Positions 20,905 through 32,479 of a stretch of 64,000 nt of DNA are shown one piece after another. Each line of letters starts with the position of its first letter. Position 1 is the first letter of the stretch. The translations under genes were made by a program, and so were the position numbers. The DNA lies in assembly GCF_018687715.1 (NCBI RefSeq), contig NC_056766.1:2170001-2234000 (forward strand), in the 5' to 3' direction. The stretch comes from Carya illinoinensis (taxonomy: Eukaryota; Streptophyta; Magnoliopsida; Fagales; Juglandaceae). Under the pieces are notes generated by a model. The model saw nothing but the letters and a program-made list of their open reading frames with translations, was not told the DNA's origin and made no database searches.

Positions 20905-22304
20905 CCAAATTCTTATTATTTGAACTTCAAATTGAAATTTCTTGAAACTTGAATATCTAATTTGACGAATTTAAGTTGAGTTAAAAATGAATGAGTTTAT
21001 GCCCTTTTCCTCAAAAGTAGTCCCTTGTGTATGGGTTTATGCAGAGGAGAAACTTATCTTTGCAGAAGTATAACTTTGAGGAGAAAATTTAGAAAACAAA
21101 ATCACTTATTCATGGATTATATGTAAATGAGATTTTTTGTTAGTTTAGTCTTTTTCCATGTATACATATTTATGCTATCAAGTGTTTTGTGCTTCTTGAG
21201 TTTAGATGAACATTTCACGTATATGCTTTTTGCTTTTCCCCTTTCATTTACTCTGATATCTCTAGAATTTTTATTTTATAATGATTTGAGAGTGACATTG
21301 AATATTTTTGCAGGAACCTGATACAAAGATTTCTGCTAGTATGTTGTACTTGATAATACATGTTTACAGGTTTTGTATTTTGATGTGCCTTGAGAAGTTT
21401 AAAGTTGCACATTTAGAATATAATGTAATTGCTTTATGGATTATAGTCTAATGTATATAATTTTTTTTTTTCTTTTGGATTGTAATATTGCTTCGAATAT
21501 AAAGCAAGTAGTTTGTGTAATTGAGACATGAATTGTAATATAATGTAAGATGTGTACTGTTTTTTATGAAATTTTTTTCAATACTATTTTTTTTTGGGTA
21601 ACATACTTTTTCCGACGATATATGTTAGTTGGAAATAATTTTTATTTTTTATCACAAATACTTATAAGATTGACGTAAATAATTATTTGAGACCAAAACA
21701 AAATTATGCGAGCTTCATGACGGAACATATTATTTGTGGCGATAGAATCATTGCATAAAATTTTTTGCATCATTTGTGGTGATGATTGAAGATGGTATTT
21801 GCACGGCTAGCGTCCAAAGTATTTGTAACACTATAACTATCGACGCAAATGAATAAGCTTATATGCTGCCAAAATTAATTAGTATTTGTGACATTAAATT
21901 ATGACGCAATAAGATTCTTTATTTGCAGCGCCGAAATTGGTTGAAGTGACGGAATGCATGTGCCGCGAATTGTTTATTCCTTTGCGACGTTATATTGATA
22001 TTTTGCGACGATTGAAAATGGTTACAACCAATGGTTTTTCCGACGGAATTTGTTTTTATGTCATTCATGTCTCTTTTTAGTAACGAAAAATTATGCCATT
22101 TTTGTGATAATATTACAAAGCAATGTGAAAGATAGCTTTGAGGCGCAGTATTACTATCCCTAATGCGACGATATTTAAGTGACACTAAAATGTATTTGCG
22201 CGCAACACATTTTAACCCATTTGCAACTATTTTTTTTTAACGCAAAAATCGACTTCAAAGCTAATTGCATGCACGTCGATCTTAATTACATACCTGATCT
22301 TTGC

Positions 22305-22314
<10 letters not shown>

Positions 22315-22337
<23 letters not shown>
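22315..22337. repeat. (TA)n microsatellite
   Basis: AT dinucleotide tract just right of the CACTA-like region. Confidence 0.9.
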
Positions 22338-22338
<1 letters not shown>

Positions 22339-22894
22339 GATGATTGATCACGATCCACCTTGATGTACTACTGATCATGATCTCCAAACCATATTTTCAG
22401 GCTAGCTGATCAGTTAATCATGAATACAGTAAATATATATCGGGTTACAATATTTATTGCAAGAAAACTTTTTATTTATAGTTAATTATTTTTTAGGAAA
22501 ATGATTATTTTTTATTAAAATAAATCAATTTATTCTTGTCACAAATAGTTATTTTTATTATAAATAATTTGTCATAAATACTCTTTTTTCTTATAACGAT
22601 GATTTGTTTCCCTCTTATATCGAATTATATATATATACTAGGTCAAAACAACGTGTAAAACACGTTTGTCTAGTTGGATTAAACGTGATTTTCATGGTAC
22701 TATCTTGTGATTTTCAAGTTATGAAATTTTAATAATGTGTTTTCTTGATATTAATTAGTGTTTTTTCATTTAAATTACACTCTAGTTTAAATTATTTTAT
22801 GTTGGGCTTTGATTATTTTATTTTATTAATGTTTAATTGTAGTGTTTTTATTTAATTTTTATTGTACCTTTTTATCTTGTTGGACTTTTAATTT

Positions 22895-23135
22895 TGGGTG
22901 GGCTTTGTTCTAGTAGGTTTTCTTTTGTTTTTGGGCCAAATTCCTTCAGTTTTCGGGCCTAGCCCCCTTTCTCCCCCAAAACGGCGCCATTTGCTCCCCT
23001 GCCCTTAGGGCTTTTTCTTATTTCTTTCCTCCTACTGGCGCTGCTGCTTCCTCTTTCCTCTTCTTCTTCCATTGTTTTCTTTTCTTCTTCATCATCTGCT
23101 AATAAGGCAGTAGAGGATGAGCCAATCTCCATTGT
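22895..23135 (+). promoter_or_regulatory. Orphan promoter / 5'-leader-like segment
   Basis: GGGCCTAGCCC, CAAAACGGCGCCATTTG and CCTTAGGGC are followed by a long pyrimidine-rich leader and a GAGCCAATCTCCATT|GTAAGTTAAG donor-like site. This resembles a TATA-less plant promoter plus non-coding first exon, but no gene follows before the ASR gene on the other strand. Near 22662 ACGTTTGTCTA and near 23554 TAGACAAACGT form a 11-bp inverted pair bracketing about 0.9 kb, so the block may be a transposed promoter. Uncertain. Confidence 0.35.
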
Positions 23136-23589
23136 AAGTTAAGAATTCAGTAGTGCAATTAATCTTTTACTTTCTTTCATTTTCTTTGTTGGTTTTGCTT
23201 CTGTTCTTTCTTTATGTTGTTTTTCAACCAAGACATCTCTTACTCAAAATTTGTTACAGATTTACATTTTTTGACTATTATTTTTTCCCTTTGATTCTTG
23301 CTACCAGATTTAGTAGTGGGTCAGAAGTAGGAAATAAAATCAACAATGCACCATCCTCGAATTCCTTCATATTTTCTTATACTTTTTGTTAAGCAGACAT
23401 TTGACTGCTTAGAAAACTGAGGAAAATGCTAAATAATAGAAACTCTAGCTAACTCTTTGCATCCATGTTCGGTGGTTTTGGTTTCTAAGGAATTAGAGAG
23501 TCTCCTAACATGAGCAGCTCATGAAGTTATATTCATAGTGTACGGACGTTTAGACAAACGTAGTTAAAGTTAATGGAAAAACAATAAAA

Positions 23590-25560
23590 ACTGTTAAAAC
23601 AAGAAATTTCGTTTCATATACACTTTTTATATATAGAAGATATATATTTATATATAGTGATTTTGGATTTCGTCTTTGTCTTTAATATTATTTCTTGGTT
23701 TTTGTTAACCCCTCTTTAACTCGAAGCATAGAGTCTTCTCCAAAACATATAATATTCAAGCTGAGACGTTAATAATATTATATAATGTCATGATCTGCTT
23801 GTGTTTCTTCACAATTGGTAGGAGATCATGCAGCTAGCAGCGACAGACGTATGAAGATGGCAAATAGTTATCCAAAGATGAGATTAAAAATTGGATAGTT
23901 TCCCACAAAAGAAGCTAGGGATAACGGGCCACTTGGATTCTTATCAATGTGTATTATGATCTTTGCTTTGAGCGACATGATCATGACATATAATTAAATT
24001 GCAGGAAATTAAGGTTAGCACCTGATAATATTTTCAATTTTTTATTTTTGGGGTTCCAAAATATTTCAACCACCTTTCCAAACAGTACCTGCCATTCCAA
24101 CTTTCCATTCATCATGATGATGATACATCTGCTAGATGCATGTACATGAATTTATAAGGCATAAATTAGCTAGCTAGCTTGCTGCTGCAGGCAGCTTGAA
24201 GTGAAAGTATAAAGTGAAGGTTGAAACCAAGGGCGGTAGGTTCTGTCAGAGAGAAAAAAATTATTAGTGTTTAATGTCATTCGGCACCGATTGAGGCGGA
24301 CTGTGAGGCACATGATCTTAGGAGTCCCGGAGGAAGATCATCATCGGCTGATCAATGGTCTTTTTGATGTTGATCTCTATTCGATCGGCAGGATCCTACA
24401 AAAAGTTACAGGGCAAGATGATCATCAGACTCGTGTGCGATTTAAAATGAGAGACAGATCATAAACACATTAAGTACTGAACCCTAGCTATCGTTTTTAG
24501 CACGCATCTTTTAATGCTGGTTGAAAAATTTATCCGGGAAACGACTCTATATGCTATAAAATCTACGTTATGTTTGTGTCATCTCTCTAACTCCAAAATT
24601 AAACTCTAGCTAGAGTTAGATGGTCAATACCAACTTAATTTAGATAATTTGAATCTGAAGTATTCATAGCTGGTTACGTACGTATGATCAGCTTTACTCT
24701 CGCTTGTGGCAGTGGGGATCATCAATTTGCTGAGATTTTGCGGTACTAGATATCGAACGATGTGAATAACATGGATCAATGAGGTTGATCCATTGGCTAG
24801 CTCCCTCTTTTTGCCAACATGACAATCATCATGTGGAAACATGCGTGAATCTCATGAACAAGGTTGTTTAATGGAGACGCGGTGACTTGTTGAGATATTT
24901 GGACAACGAACTTAACATTTACGCGGGGATGAGGTGGTTGATGCTTAATTCAACTTGGATAACATCATAGTCATGATCACACCTTTTAAATTAATTAAGG
25001 TGCCTGAGACGTGCACGCATAACATGAGAGTTTGGATGTTGATCAGGAAAATACCAATCGATATCTTTTAATTTCTAATTGCTTCCTTATTATATATTTC
25101 GGTAGACCTGGGTCTATAATATATATATATATATATTATTATTATAATAGCATGATCTCATGGCTAAATTAAAGGCTACATGTAGGTAATCTTTGGATTT
25201 TCCATATAATTGTACGTTGTGGCTTTTGCAGATGATCAGAAGCTTAGAGAAAGAAGATCAAGGCCTCATGATAGTATATCACACAACATAGTTAATTTAT
25301 TACGAACATTGACATGATCACGATTATATTAATTCACACAGCAACAAATCATGAACTGATTGCCTCTCAGGAAACAAGAAAGAAAAAGGACATTAATTTA
25401 ATTTCCTCCCAGAAGATCGATCGATCAATCACATTCAGATACTGATCACTCAGTAATATTATTTGAGATAGTCTTTTTCTGGCTGGGATCGATCGATTAA
25501 CAATTTAACATGACGCACGCACGAACTCACTGAATTATATATAAGAACAGACATAGATAT
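23590..25560. other. Intergenic DNA downstream of the first ASR gene
   Basis: AT-rich, with short AT microsatellites (23633-23660, 25117-25136) and numerous GATC/CATGATC words. The open frame at 24267-24464 lacks an ATG start and recognisable content. No gene is supported. Confidence 0.5.
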
Positions 25561-25579
25561 TAATTAATTAAAGACACAC

Positions 25580-25828
25580 TTAAAAGAGATGGTGGTGCTT
25601 CTTTCCATGAGCCTCTTTTTCTTCTTTCTTTGCCTCTTTCTTCTCATGATGCTCATGGAACACATAGCCGCCTGCTCCTACTGCGGCCGCTGCTGCAATC
25701 TCCTCCTCTACCTTGTGCTTATGCGCATGCTCTGGGTCTTTCTTTGCCCCATGCTTCTCATGCTGGATTTAATCAATGTTGAAACAAATTAAGCGCGCAC
25801 AATTTTCAGAAGACTAGGCCAAAACAAC

Positions 25829-25861
<33 letters not shown>

Positions 25862-26042
25862 CTATATAGATCATGATGATTAGAGTTACCAAGGCATAAG
25901 CTCCTGCAGCAGCAGCACCAAGCTCGCCTAGGTGCTCGTGATGCTTATGGTGCTTCTCTTCCTTCTCATAATCAACAGGTTTTTGTTCTGATCCATCTTT
26001 GTCGTGGTGAAAGAGGTTGTGGTGGTGGTGCTCCTCAGCCAT
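25580..26042 (-). CDS. ASR: ASR (abscisic acid-, stress-, ripening-induced) protein, 111 aa
   Basis: Two exons: 26042-25890 (51 codons) and 25762-25580 (60 codons plus TAA), joined in phase 0 across a 127-bp GT-AG intron that carries a GT/TA microsatellite. The product starts [17 protein letters not shown] (His-rich Zn-binding N-terminus). The ABA/WDS domain follows: [52 protein letters not shown], and a Lys/Glu tail ending KKHHHLF. ASR proteins are small hydrophilic Zn-dependent DNA-binding and chaperone-like proteins of nucleus and cytosol induced by drought and ABA. The length and single intron position are standard for the family. A tandem paralogue lies 5.2 kb away on the same strand. 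Confidence 0.96.
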
Positions 26043-26162
26043 GGCGATCGATCGATCTTCAGATAAAAAAACAAAATATATATTACGGATGAATTATTAT
26101 GCCAAAATATGAATGGCAGTTCACCGCTCTGTGATGTGTGAGAATTCAAATGGCTTTGTGGG

Positions 26163-26173
26163 GTTATTTATAA
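26163..26173 (-). promoter_or_regulatory. TATA box of the compact ASR gene
   Basis: Minus-strand TTATAAATAA about 120 bp upstream of the ATG at 26042, in suitable position for a core promoter. Confidence 0.6.
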
Positions 26174-26319
26174 TCGGTGCAGGTAGTGACTAAATATTGC
26201 AAAAGACCAAACGCTCCTGCCTAATTCGTGAGCTCCCATATATATACATAAATGCATGATTGTATTAATCGACGGTCTCGATCGAGTGTGCACTTAATTC
26301 CACCAATAGATACATGATT

Positions 26320-26510
26320 TAGTCATAAACATATTTCATAAAAATAAATTCACAAATGGATATGACTTGACGTGGTACGTTAAATTATAAAATTACTTTT
26401 ATTATAAAATAGATATAATATATCAAATCAAACTACGTCAGTTCATAGGATTAATAAAGAAGGGGTGACCTTTTTGTGGCTGCAGCACTTCTCCATACAA
26501 AAATAAATTT
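26320..26510. mobile_element. MITE copy (family A)
   Basis: Contains the family words GTGGTACGTTAAATTATAAAA, TTTATTATAAAATAGAT and ATATATCAAATCAAACTACGT with a terminal GCAGCACTTCTC. The same arrangement recurs at 27977-28174, where the ends form a clear inverted repeat. Boundaries approximate. Confidence 0.5.
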
Positions 26511-27228
26511 ATTTGCAACAAATTATTTTATTGACACGGTATTAAATATCATGTTGTTAATGTATAAACCCATTGCATAAATTAACTTATATAAAAAAAA
26601 TATGAAAATTATTCAAATAATGACATAATGATCATGATGGTGATGATATATATACTTGTTAATTAATGTTTTTATTTATGGTTTATTTATATAATGTAGA
26701 CGCGTGTACTATTATATTATTTTTACACTTCACCTATCATGCATAATGTCGACGAATTAATTAAAGCCGTGGCCCTACAAATTAAGCTTGACAAGATAAA
26801 ATATTTATGTACTTTCTCCTAAAAGAAATTGAAATAAAATAGTGATTGTGCTGTATATAAGCTCATGTCCCCCCTTTAAAAAATTTTTTAAAAAAATAAT
26901 CTAACTTCAATACGATTTTTCGTAATTAGATGAGAAATTAATGCTTTAGTCACAAAAAAAAAAAAAAAATTATACAAACTAATATAACTTAATGTAGATT
27001 TTAAAATAGATCTAACGTATCATATGAAATCACATCAATTTGTAAATTTATTTTTTTGAAATTTAGTTACAGTTATAGCACTTCTCTAGGCAGATTAAGT
27101 TTTATTTTAATAAAAAAGGAGCTTTAGATTAAGATCATATGCTTGTTGTATTGCACTTATATATATAGTACTTTAACAGTACTACCACTAGTATTATGTC
27201 CTATATACAAGTTTCTTGATACAAAAAT

Positions 27229-27259
<31 letters not shown>

Positions 27260-27449
27260 TCGATAACAATAAATTCTTAGGGAGGAAGGGTTTTTTCAGA
27301 TTTTAGTAGATCGATCGAGCAAGTCCTCCTTATAAGAAAAAGTATAAAGGAAAATTAGTTGAAATAAAAAGTTAAAAGGAAAATTAGTTGGACCACATAA
27401 TTATATCTCATTTGCCTACTACCCAATTATTTAGTATTTTTGGACCCAT
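26511..27449. other. AT-rich intergenic DNA with MITE-like debris
   Basis: No gene. A further degenerate family A MITE half lies at about 26990-27095 (ATAGATCTAACGTATCATATG). A (TA)n tract lies at 27230-27251. Confidence 0.5.
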
Positions 27450-27645
27450 GTGTTTAGGCCATAGAAAGTGTTTCACCTTATCTCATCTTATCATTATAAT
27501 TTTTTCAAATTTCTATTTAAAATGTAATAAACAATTCAACGTTTTCAAATCTCAAAACAATAATAAGTTAAAAAATAATATTATAAAAATATTTTATTCA
27601 ACTTTCAACTTTCATCTCAATTCACTATCCAAACAGCACCTAATC
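27450..27645. mobile_element. MITE-like element (family B)
   Basis: Left GTGTTTAGGCCATAG and right CACTATCCAAACAGCACCTAA. The interior is rich in CATCTCA/TCTTATC words and AT. It is related to the better preserved copy at 41051-41339. Ends approximate. Confidence 0.5.
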
Positions 27646-27976
27646 TTTCATATCCACTTTAACTCCTTTTGACTATCCTTGCCTGGATTTTTATCATGCA
27701 AGGATCATCAATACTTTGCAACCAGTTTTCATCATCAAATTCAGTGTGTTTTACACGATAAGGTATATAATGTGAGTTTTTCTTAACTTGAAAATAATCA
27801 GATCATCTGCTGTTGTTTTACCAATCACAATAAGAGCAATAACTGTTTTGATCATCTTTATAATTCGATCAGTTTTTTTGACTGTAAATTAATTAATGAT
27901 CTTCATTTCCATATCATATATATATAAACATATATTCATATATACATATAGACGAACTGATTGACTATTAATGTAT

Positions 27977-28174
27977 GAGAAGTACTACTATGTACAGCCA
28001 CAAAGAGATTTCACAAAAGTAAACTTAATTATAAATTAAAATGGTGTGACTTGATGTGGTACATTAGATCAACTTTTTAATAAAAATAGATTTACAATTT
28101 AATATATCACATTAAACCACATCAATTTGTATGTTTACTTTTATGATATCTCTTTGTAGTAAAAGCATTTCTCA
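27977..28174. mobile_element. Foldback MITE (family A), best preserved copy
   Basis: About 198 bp. The left end GAGAAGTACTACTATGT..CACAAAGAGATTTCACAA matches the reverse complement of the right end (GAGAAATGCTTTTACTACAAAGAGATATCATAA) over most of its length, and the inversion continues inward (AAGTAAAC, GTGGTACATTAGATC). The whole unit can form one long hairpin. No ORF. Confidence 0.75.
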
Positions 28175-28175
28175 A

Positions 28176-29003
28176 TCTCTTAATGTATACATAATAATGT
28201 TTTCGATAGAGATGTATGTGGTAAGGCAATGCCCAGCCTTATGATGATCATCATGATGCATCTTCTAAACCTAAACTGCAGCAAATATATGATGGCATTA
28301 ATATTATGTGTGATCATACGTAAGAAGTTCGCTTTAATTTATAGAATGTTAAAAAATATAATAACAAGTTGTACAAGTTTCAAAATAGACAAGGTCTGTG
28401 CAATTCCTTTGTAAAATAAAAACTCTATGTATAGTACTTTTTACGTATTTCTTACGTACTTTATTAATATGATTAGTTGAATAATTTTTTTAATATAAAA
28501 TAGCTGTTTTGACCAATCACATTAATAGAGTGCATAAAGAATACATAAAAGTGATTATATATAGCAGAACTCATACAGGATATATGTATGAGGAAACCAA
28601 TTCACATGCCAATGAGCTAGTTAGTTCAACATATATAGGGACATATATATAACAACGATGTTGATCTGTTATGTTCCGTGTCCACTTTATAAACACCTTT
28701 TGTCGACTATCCAAGTTTTGGACCGATGCTAGTTTTCATATATATCATGCAAAGAATATGCAATTAATTAGTTCCTCATCACACGTACAATTTGTAGCGT
28801 AAAATAAATGTGATTACCAGGAATTTACCTATATCAATTACCACTTTACCAAAGATCGATATATAGATATATATATATATACATGTACACACACTACTAG
28901 CTAGTTTAGACTCTGATTCAGTGAAAAACTCACAGATTAAAATACAATTGTTTTCTTATAAGGCCTAAAGATTTGATGATCTACCTGAAATTTATCCAAT
29001 ATT
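28176..29003. other. Intergenic DNA
   Basis: No gene. AT microsatellite at 28857-28881. Open frames are short and lack recognisable motifs. Confidence 0.5.
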
Positions 29004-29004
29004 A

Positions 29005-29139
29005 TTACAAGAAAAACGATCATTTGTGACGGATTATTTACGATAAAAATGACTATTTATAATTAAAACGCTCATTTTAATAGAAAATAGTCATTTAACT
29101 ATAAATAACTTACCATAAATAAGCAATTTTCTTGTAGTT
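29005..29139. mobile_element. Short CACTA-type MITE
   Basis: Begins ATTACAAGAAAAACGATCAT and ends CAATTTTCTTGTAGT, giving an ACTACAAGAAAA-type terminal inverted repeat. Internal words CATTTGTGACGG and TTATAATTAAAACG pair with ATAGTCATTTAAC-type sequence. Length 135 bp. A related degraded copy occurs near 22450-22600. Confidence 0.65.
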
Positions 29140-29814
29140 AATTAATTAATTAATTAATTGCATGTATGCACATGCAAGGACATGCATGCAATGATTCTCA
29201 ATATTGCCTTTATTCATATAGTGTATGTTGGTACTGACGTTAATGGCCTTAATTTGTTTTGAGAAGATATAAACAAAAACCAGCGATCTCCATTATTTCC
29301 ACAGCTTGAGCCCACCAATAATTGATTACATGTAAATATCGCCATAGAAGTCAAGCAACCCTAGCCTGCATGATGTATCTTCTAAGCCAAACTCCGGCCA
29401 GCAACATGCATGACTGATATCAAAGCAAAGAAAAAGATGTCCGGCCACGCGTATACGAGATGGTCTTGATCTACTTATTAATTAGGATATTACAAAAAGA
29501 AAGACAATCATGCATCATGACCGATAAAGCTGTAAGTTGTAGTAATTCTAAAAGTAGAAATATATATCTAAAGAGTTATTTTATTCTCAAGCCGGTATAT
29601 ATATATAGGCATACCATGCCATCCACATCATTTAATAGTAAAATTTAATTTTCAAATCAAATTATGCCACGTAAAGCAGTACTGTATGGTTTAGAGGCGT
29701 TAGAATAGCAGTACTCCACATAAGAAATTACAGTACTTTCTAATTAATTTTAGAGCACAATAATTCATTGGACTCTACTATCAAACTGAGTAACTTAAAA
29801 TACAAGCTCAATGA

Positions 29815-29876
29815 TAAAAAAAAAAAAAAAAAAAAAAAAAAAGGTGGGGGTTTGGGGGGGGGGGGGGGGGGGGGGA
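29815..29876. repeat. Homopolymer A-run followed by G-run
   Basis: About 28 A residues, a short GGTGGGGGTTTGG bridge and about 25 G residues. Such a tract is rare in plant DNA. It could be a genuine slippage tract or an assembly or read artefact. Confidence 0.85.
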
Positions 29877-30224
29877 ACTTAATTAGTAATCGAGCCAATT
29901 ATGAATTATATATACTCTATATGTAATTAGTCGACATGATCTCCTTGAACAACCAACTTTCTTGATGTACACCCAAGAACAACCCAAGAACCATCTAGAG
30001 GCATAATCGTGATGCAAATTAATCCAAGTCGATCGCAGGATCCATCCAACTTTTACTACAGTCACTCGAGCGATCCCCATGCAGTAAGAATTCAAAGTAA
30101 GAATGGTAGTTTGAATTCATGTGCATTATTAATATGTAGGTCTCTAATGCTAGCAGTTTGTTTGTGTGCTAAGAAAGTAAGTTATCTCGGATAGGGGGTT
30201 AGTTTTTATTATGTGCATATATAG

Positions 30225-30480
30225 TTAGGATTATTAAATCACCACTTATCCAAAAAATTTACAAAGTCGATAGGAAGAGATAGATTTAATCATTCCCCTT
30301 AATGAGTGGGCCAGCCGACATAATGAATATTTAATTAAATTGGATAAAATGATATGGAGTCATAAATATTCAAACTCAGGATCACCTTATCGACTCTGAT
30401 ACTATATATGTGAAATCAACACTTGTCTAAAAAACTTAGATGATGGGAATAGATAGATTTAATAAGAATTTCGTATCTCT
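30225..30480 (-). repeat. Retroelement LTR/PBS remnant
   Basis: Two similar segments (AAATCACCACTTATCCAAAAA at about 30236 and GAAATCAACACTTGTCTAAAA at about 30412), each followed by GATAGATTTAAT. CGACTCTGATACTATA between them is the reverse complement of a degenerate PBS. It fits the end of a decayed LTR retrotransposon on the minus strand. Confidence 0.5.
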
Positions 30481-30591
30481 AATACTTGATCAATTGAGTT
30501 TCATTTGTATATTAGATCCTCCTTCGTTCTATATGTATACTTTGGCAAGGGGCCTTCTGTTCACCCTGACTAGAAAAAATAGGGTTTCTTT

Positions 30592-30775
30592 TTAGAGAAA
30601 TGATATTTGCAGTTTTAGATTATGCAAGCATCGCATGGTCTCTTTGAAAAAAATAAATTAATACGGGACCCAACTTAAAAAAAAAAAAAAAAACTTTTTA
30701 ATCGCAGATTCTACCTTTTTCAGAACGATTATATGGCATTTGCGCATTTTATGACTATATGTAGCATTATTCAAT
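30592..30775. mobile_element. MITE copy (family C)
   Basis: Begins TAGAGAAATGATATTTGCAG and ends ACTATATGTAGCATTATTC. It matches the arrangement of the copy at 38357-38540, including terminal inversion. Confidence 0.55.
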
Positions 30776-31234
30776 AATGATATATATCTTTCTATAAATC
30801 TATCGTACAAAGATATATCATTATTATTGTCACAGTTTTCATGTTCATGATCTGGAAAAAGAAAATAATGAAAATAATAACAGATCAGACAAGTTCTTTA
30901 GATAATAAACATGTCATTATTAACATTAATTAGATAATATGAAAACCAGACGAAACCGGCCACTTACCCCAAAAAAAAAAAACAGATGACACCCACACAA
31001 TTCATGAAAAGGAAACGTACATATACCAACCAAGGAAGCATTCACAGATTCAGTTGCCTCTCTCACACAGGTATTATTTAGGGTAGTTGTTCACTGGTGC
31101 CATATCCCCTTTTTTTTTACTTGATAGATAGTACTGGTTGGCATATCTAATTAAACACAAGACAAAATAATGAAAAACGCATAGTTCATGAATACACTCG
31201 GAACAGGTCATAAAGGCCGATCCTTTCTTATTTT

Positions 31235-32243
31235 TCAACCAAAAAGGTGGTGCTTCTTCTTTCCTTGAGCTTCTTCCTCCTCTTCATTTGCCTCCTTCTT
31301 CTCATGGTGCTCGTGGAAGGCAAATCCACCAGCTCCAACTGCAGCCACTGCTGCAACCTCCTCTTCTATCTTATGCCTGCGTGCATTCTCTGGGTCTTTC
31401 TTTGACTCATGCTTCTCATACTGATGTTAAAAAAGAGCAAAAACCAAGGGAAGTTGGTCAAGATTCTCAAGCTTTAACCACAACAAATTAGATGTAAAAA
31501 CTTAAAAAATATTCCCGTTTTTCAATAAAACAAAGAACTTCTTTTAACTTTCTACCCATGACAAGTGAAAAAGGTTTGGATCCATGGATGTTGTTTGCGG
31601 GTGATCGTGCATCTATATTTTCAATTTAGCTCCATAATATAAGCAAAATATATAGAACGTGATTTATAAAAAGAACGAGATGCTGCATGGTAAAAGCAGA
31701 AGTAGATAAATATATACTTACCAAAGCATAAGCACCAGCGGCGGCAGCACCGAGCCCGCCAAGCTCCTCGAGATGCTTGTGGTGCTTCTTTTCCTTGTCG
31801 TAGTCAACGCCTTCCTCGTTGGTGTCCTTGTACCCAGCTGGACGATCAGAATCGGGATAGTCAGTGGTGTTCTTGTACCCACCAGGGCGATCAGAATCGT
31901 TGTAAGCAGTAGTCTCGCTGTAGCCACTTGGGCGATCGCCGGAGTAAGCATTGGTCTCGTTGAAGCCACCCGGGCGATCACCAGAATAAGCAGTGGTCTC
32001 AGAGAACCCACCAGGGCGGTCAGAACCGGAGTAAGCAGTGGTGTCGGAGTACCCACCGGGACGGTCAGAACCGGAGTAATCAGTGGTGTCAGAACCGGAG
32101 TAATCAGTTTTCCCAGGACGGTTATAGCCACCAGGGCCATCAGTGGAGTAATTACCAGTCTCGGAGTAGACATTATCAACGGGCTTCTCTTCATCATCCT
32201 TGTGGCGGTGGAAGAGGCCATGGTGGCGTTTCTCTTCAGCCAT
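31235..32243 (-). CDS. ASR: ASR protein with expanded Gly/Tyr-rich repeat domain, 235 aa
   Basis: Two exons: 32243-31722 (174 codons) and 31420-31235 (61 codons plus TGA), phase 0, intron 301 bp with GTAAGT donor. The start [20 protein letters not shown] matches the paralogue at 26042. Residues about 38-145 are a repeat of roughly 14 aa of the form [15 protein letters not shown], about six to seven units with Y/F and S/N variation. The canonical ABA/WDS domain follows ([58 protein letters not shown], end KKKHHLFG). The repeat is hydrophilic and predicted disordered. Long ASRs with inserts of this type are known in woody plants. The role is stress-responsive Zn-binding chaperone or transcription factor. 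A long open frame on the opposite strand is a composition artefact. Confidence 0.96.
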
Positions 32244-32365
32244 ATCGATATGATCTGGTGGTGGTGTTTGAGTGTGTGTTTTGAATCGAGTGTGCAGAAA
32301 GGGAAGTAAAGGAAGAGATTGAAGAGGTGTTTGATGGGTGGTGGGAGAGGTTGTATGTGGGGTTG

Positions 32366-32374
32366 CTATTTATA
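32366..32374 (-). promoter_or_regulatory. TATA box of the long ASR gene
   Basis: Minus-strand TATAAATAG about 125 bp upstream of the ATG at 32243. The 5' leader is pyrimidine-rich. Confidence 0.75.
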
Positions 32375-32479
32375 GGGGAATGGTGGCCAAATGCCAGAGA
32401 CTGGTTTGCTTTTTCTTCACCGTGATTCTTGGGTGGCAAAATGTTGGTATGGACGGTCAGGATGAGCTGTGGGTTCACT

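Larger units (their letters stand above)
17982..22260. mobile_element. CACTA-like (En/Spm) transposon region with captured host sequence
   Basis: The left end TACTACAAGAATATAGGG resembles the CACTACAAGAAA terminus of CACTA elements. It is followed by dense sub-terminal words of the TTGCGACGA / TTGATGCTAA / GTCGCAA type over 18000-18500, which recur inverted over 21600-22250. No transposase frame is left. A matching right terminus ending in CTTGTAG was not found, so the right boundary (about 22260) is estimated from where sub-terminal words stop. The interior holds a tandem UTR-like duplication, a 16-bp perfect inverted repeat and an exon of hydroxypyruvate reductase. The picture fits a decayed, gene-capturing CACTA derivative. 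Confidence 0.55.

Noticed and set aside
24267..24464. 65-codon plus-strand frame
   Set aside because: Begins at GTG and has no motif or splice context I can support.
31773..32309. 178-codon ORF opposite the long ASR gene
   Set aside because: Val/Ile-rich antisense shadow caused by the repetitive Gly/Asp/Tyr codons of the ASR exon.
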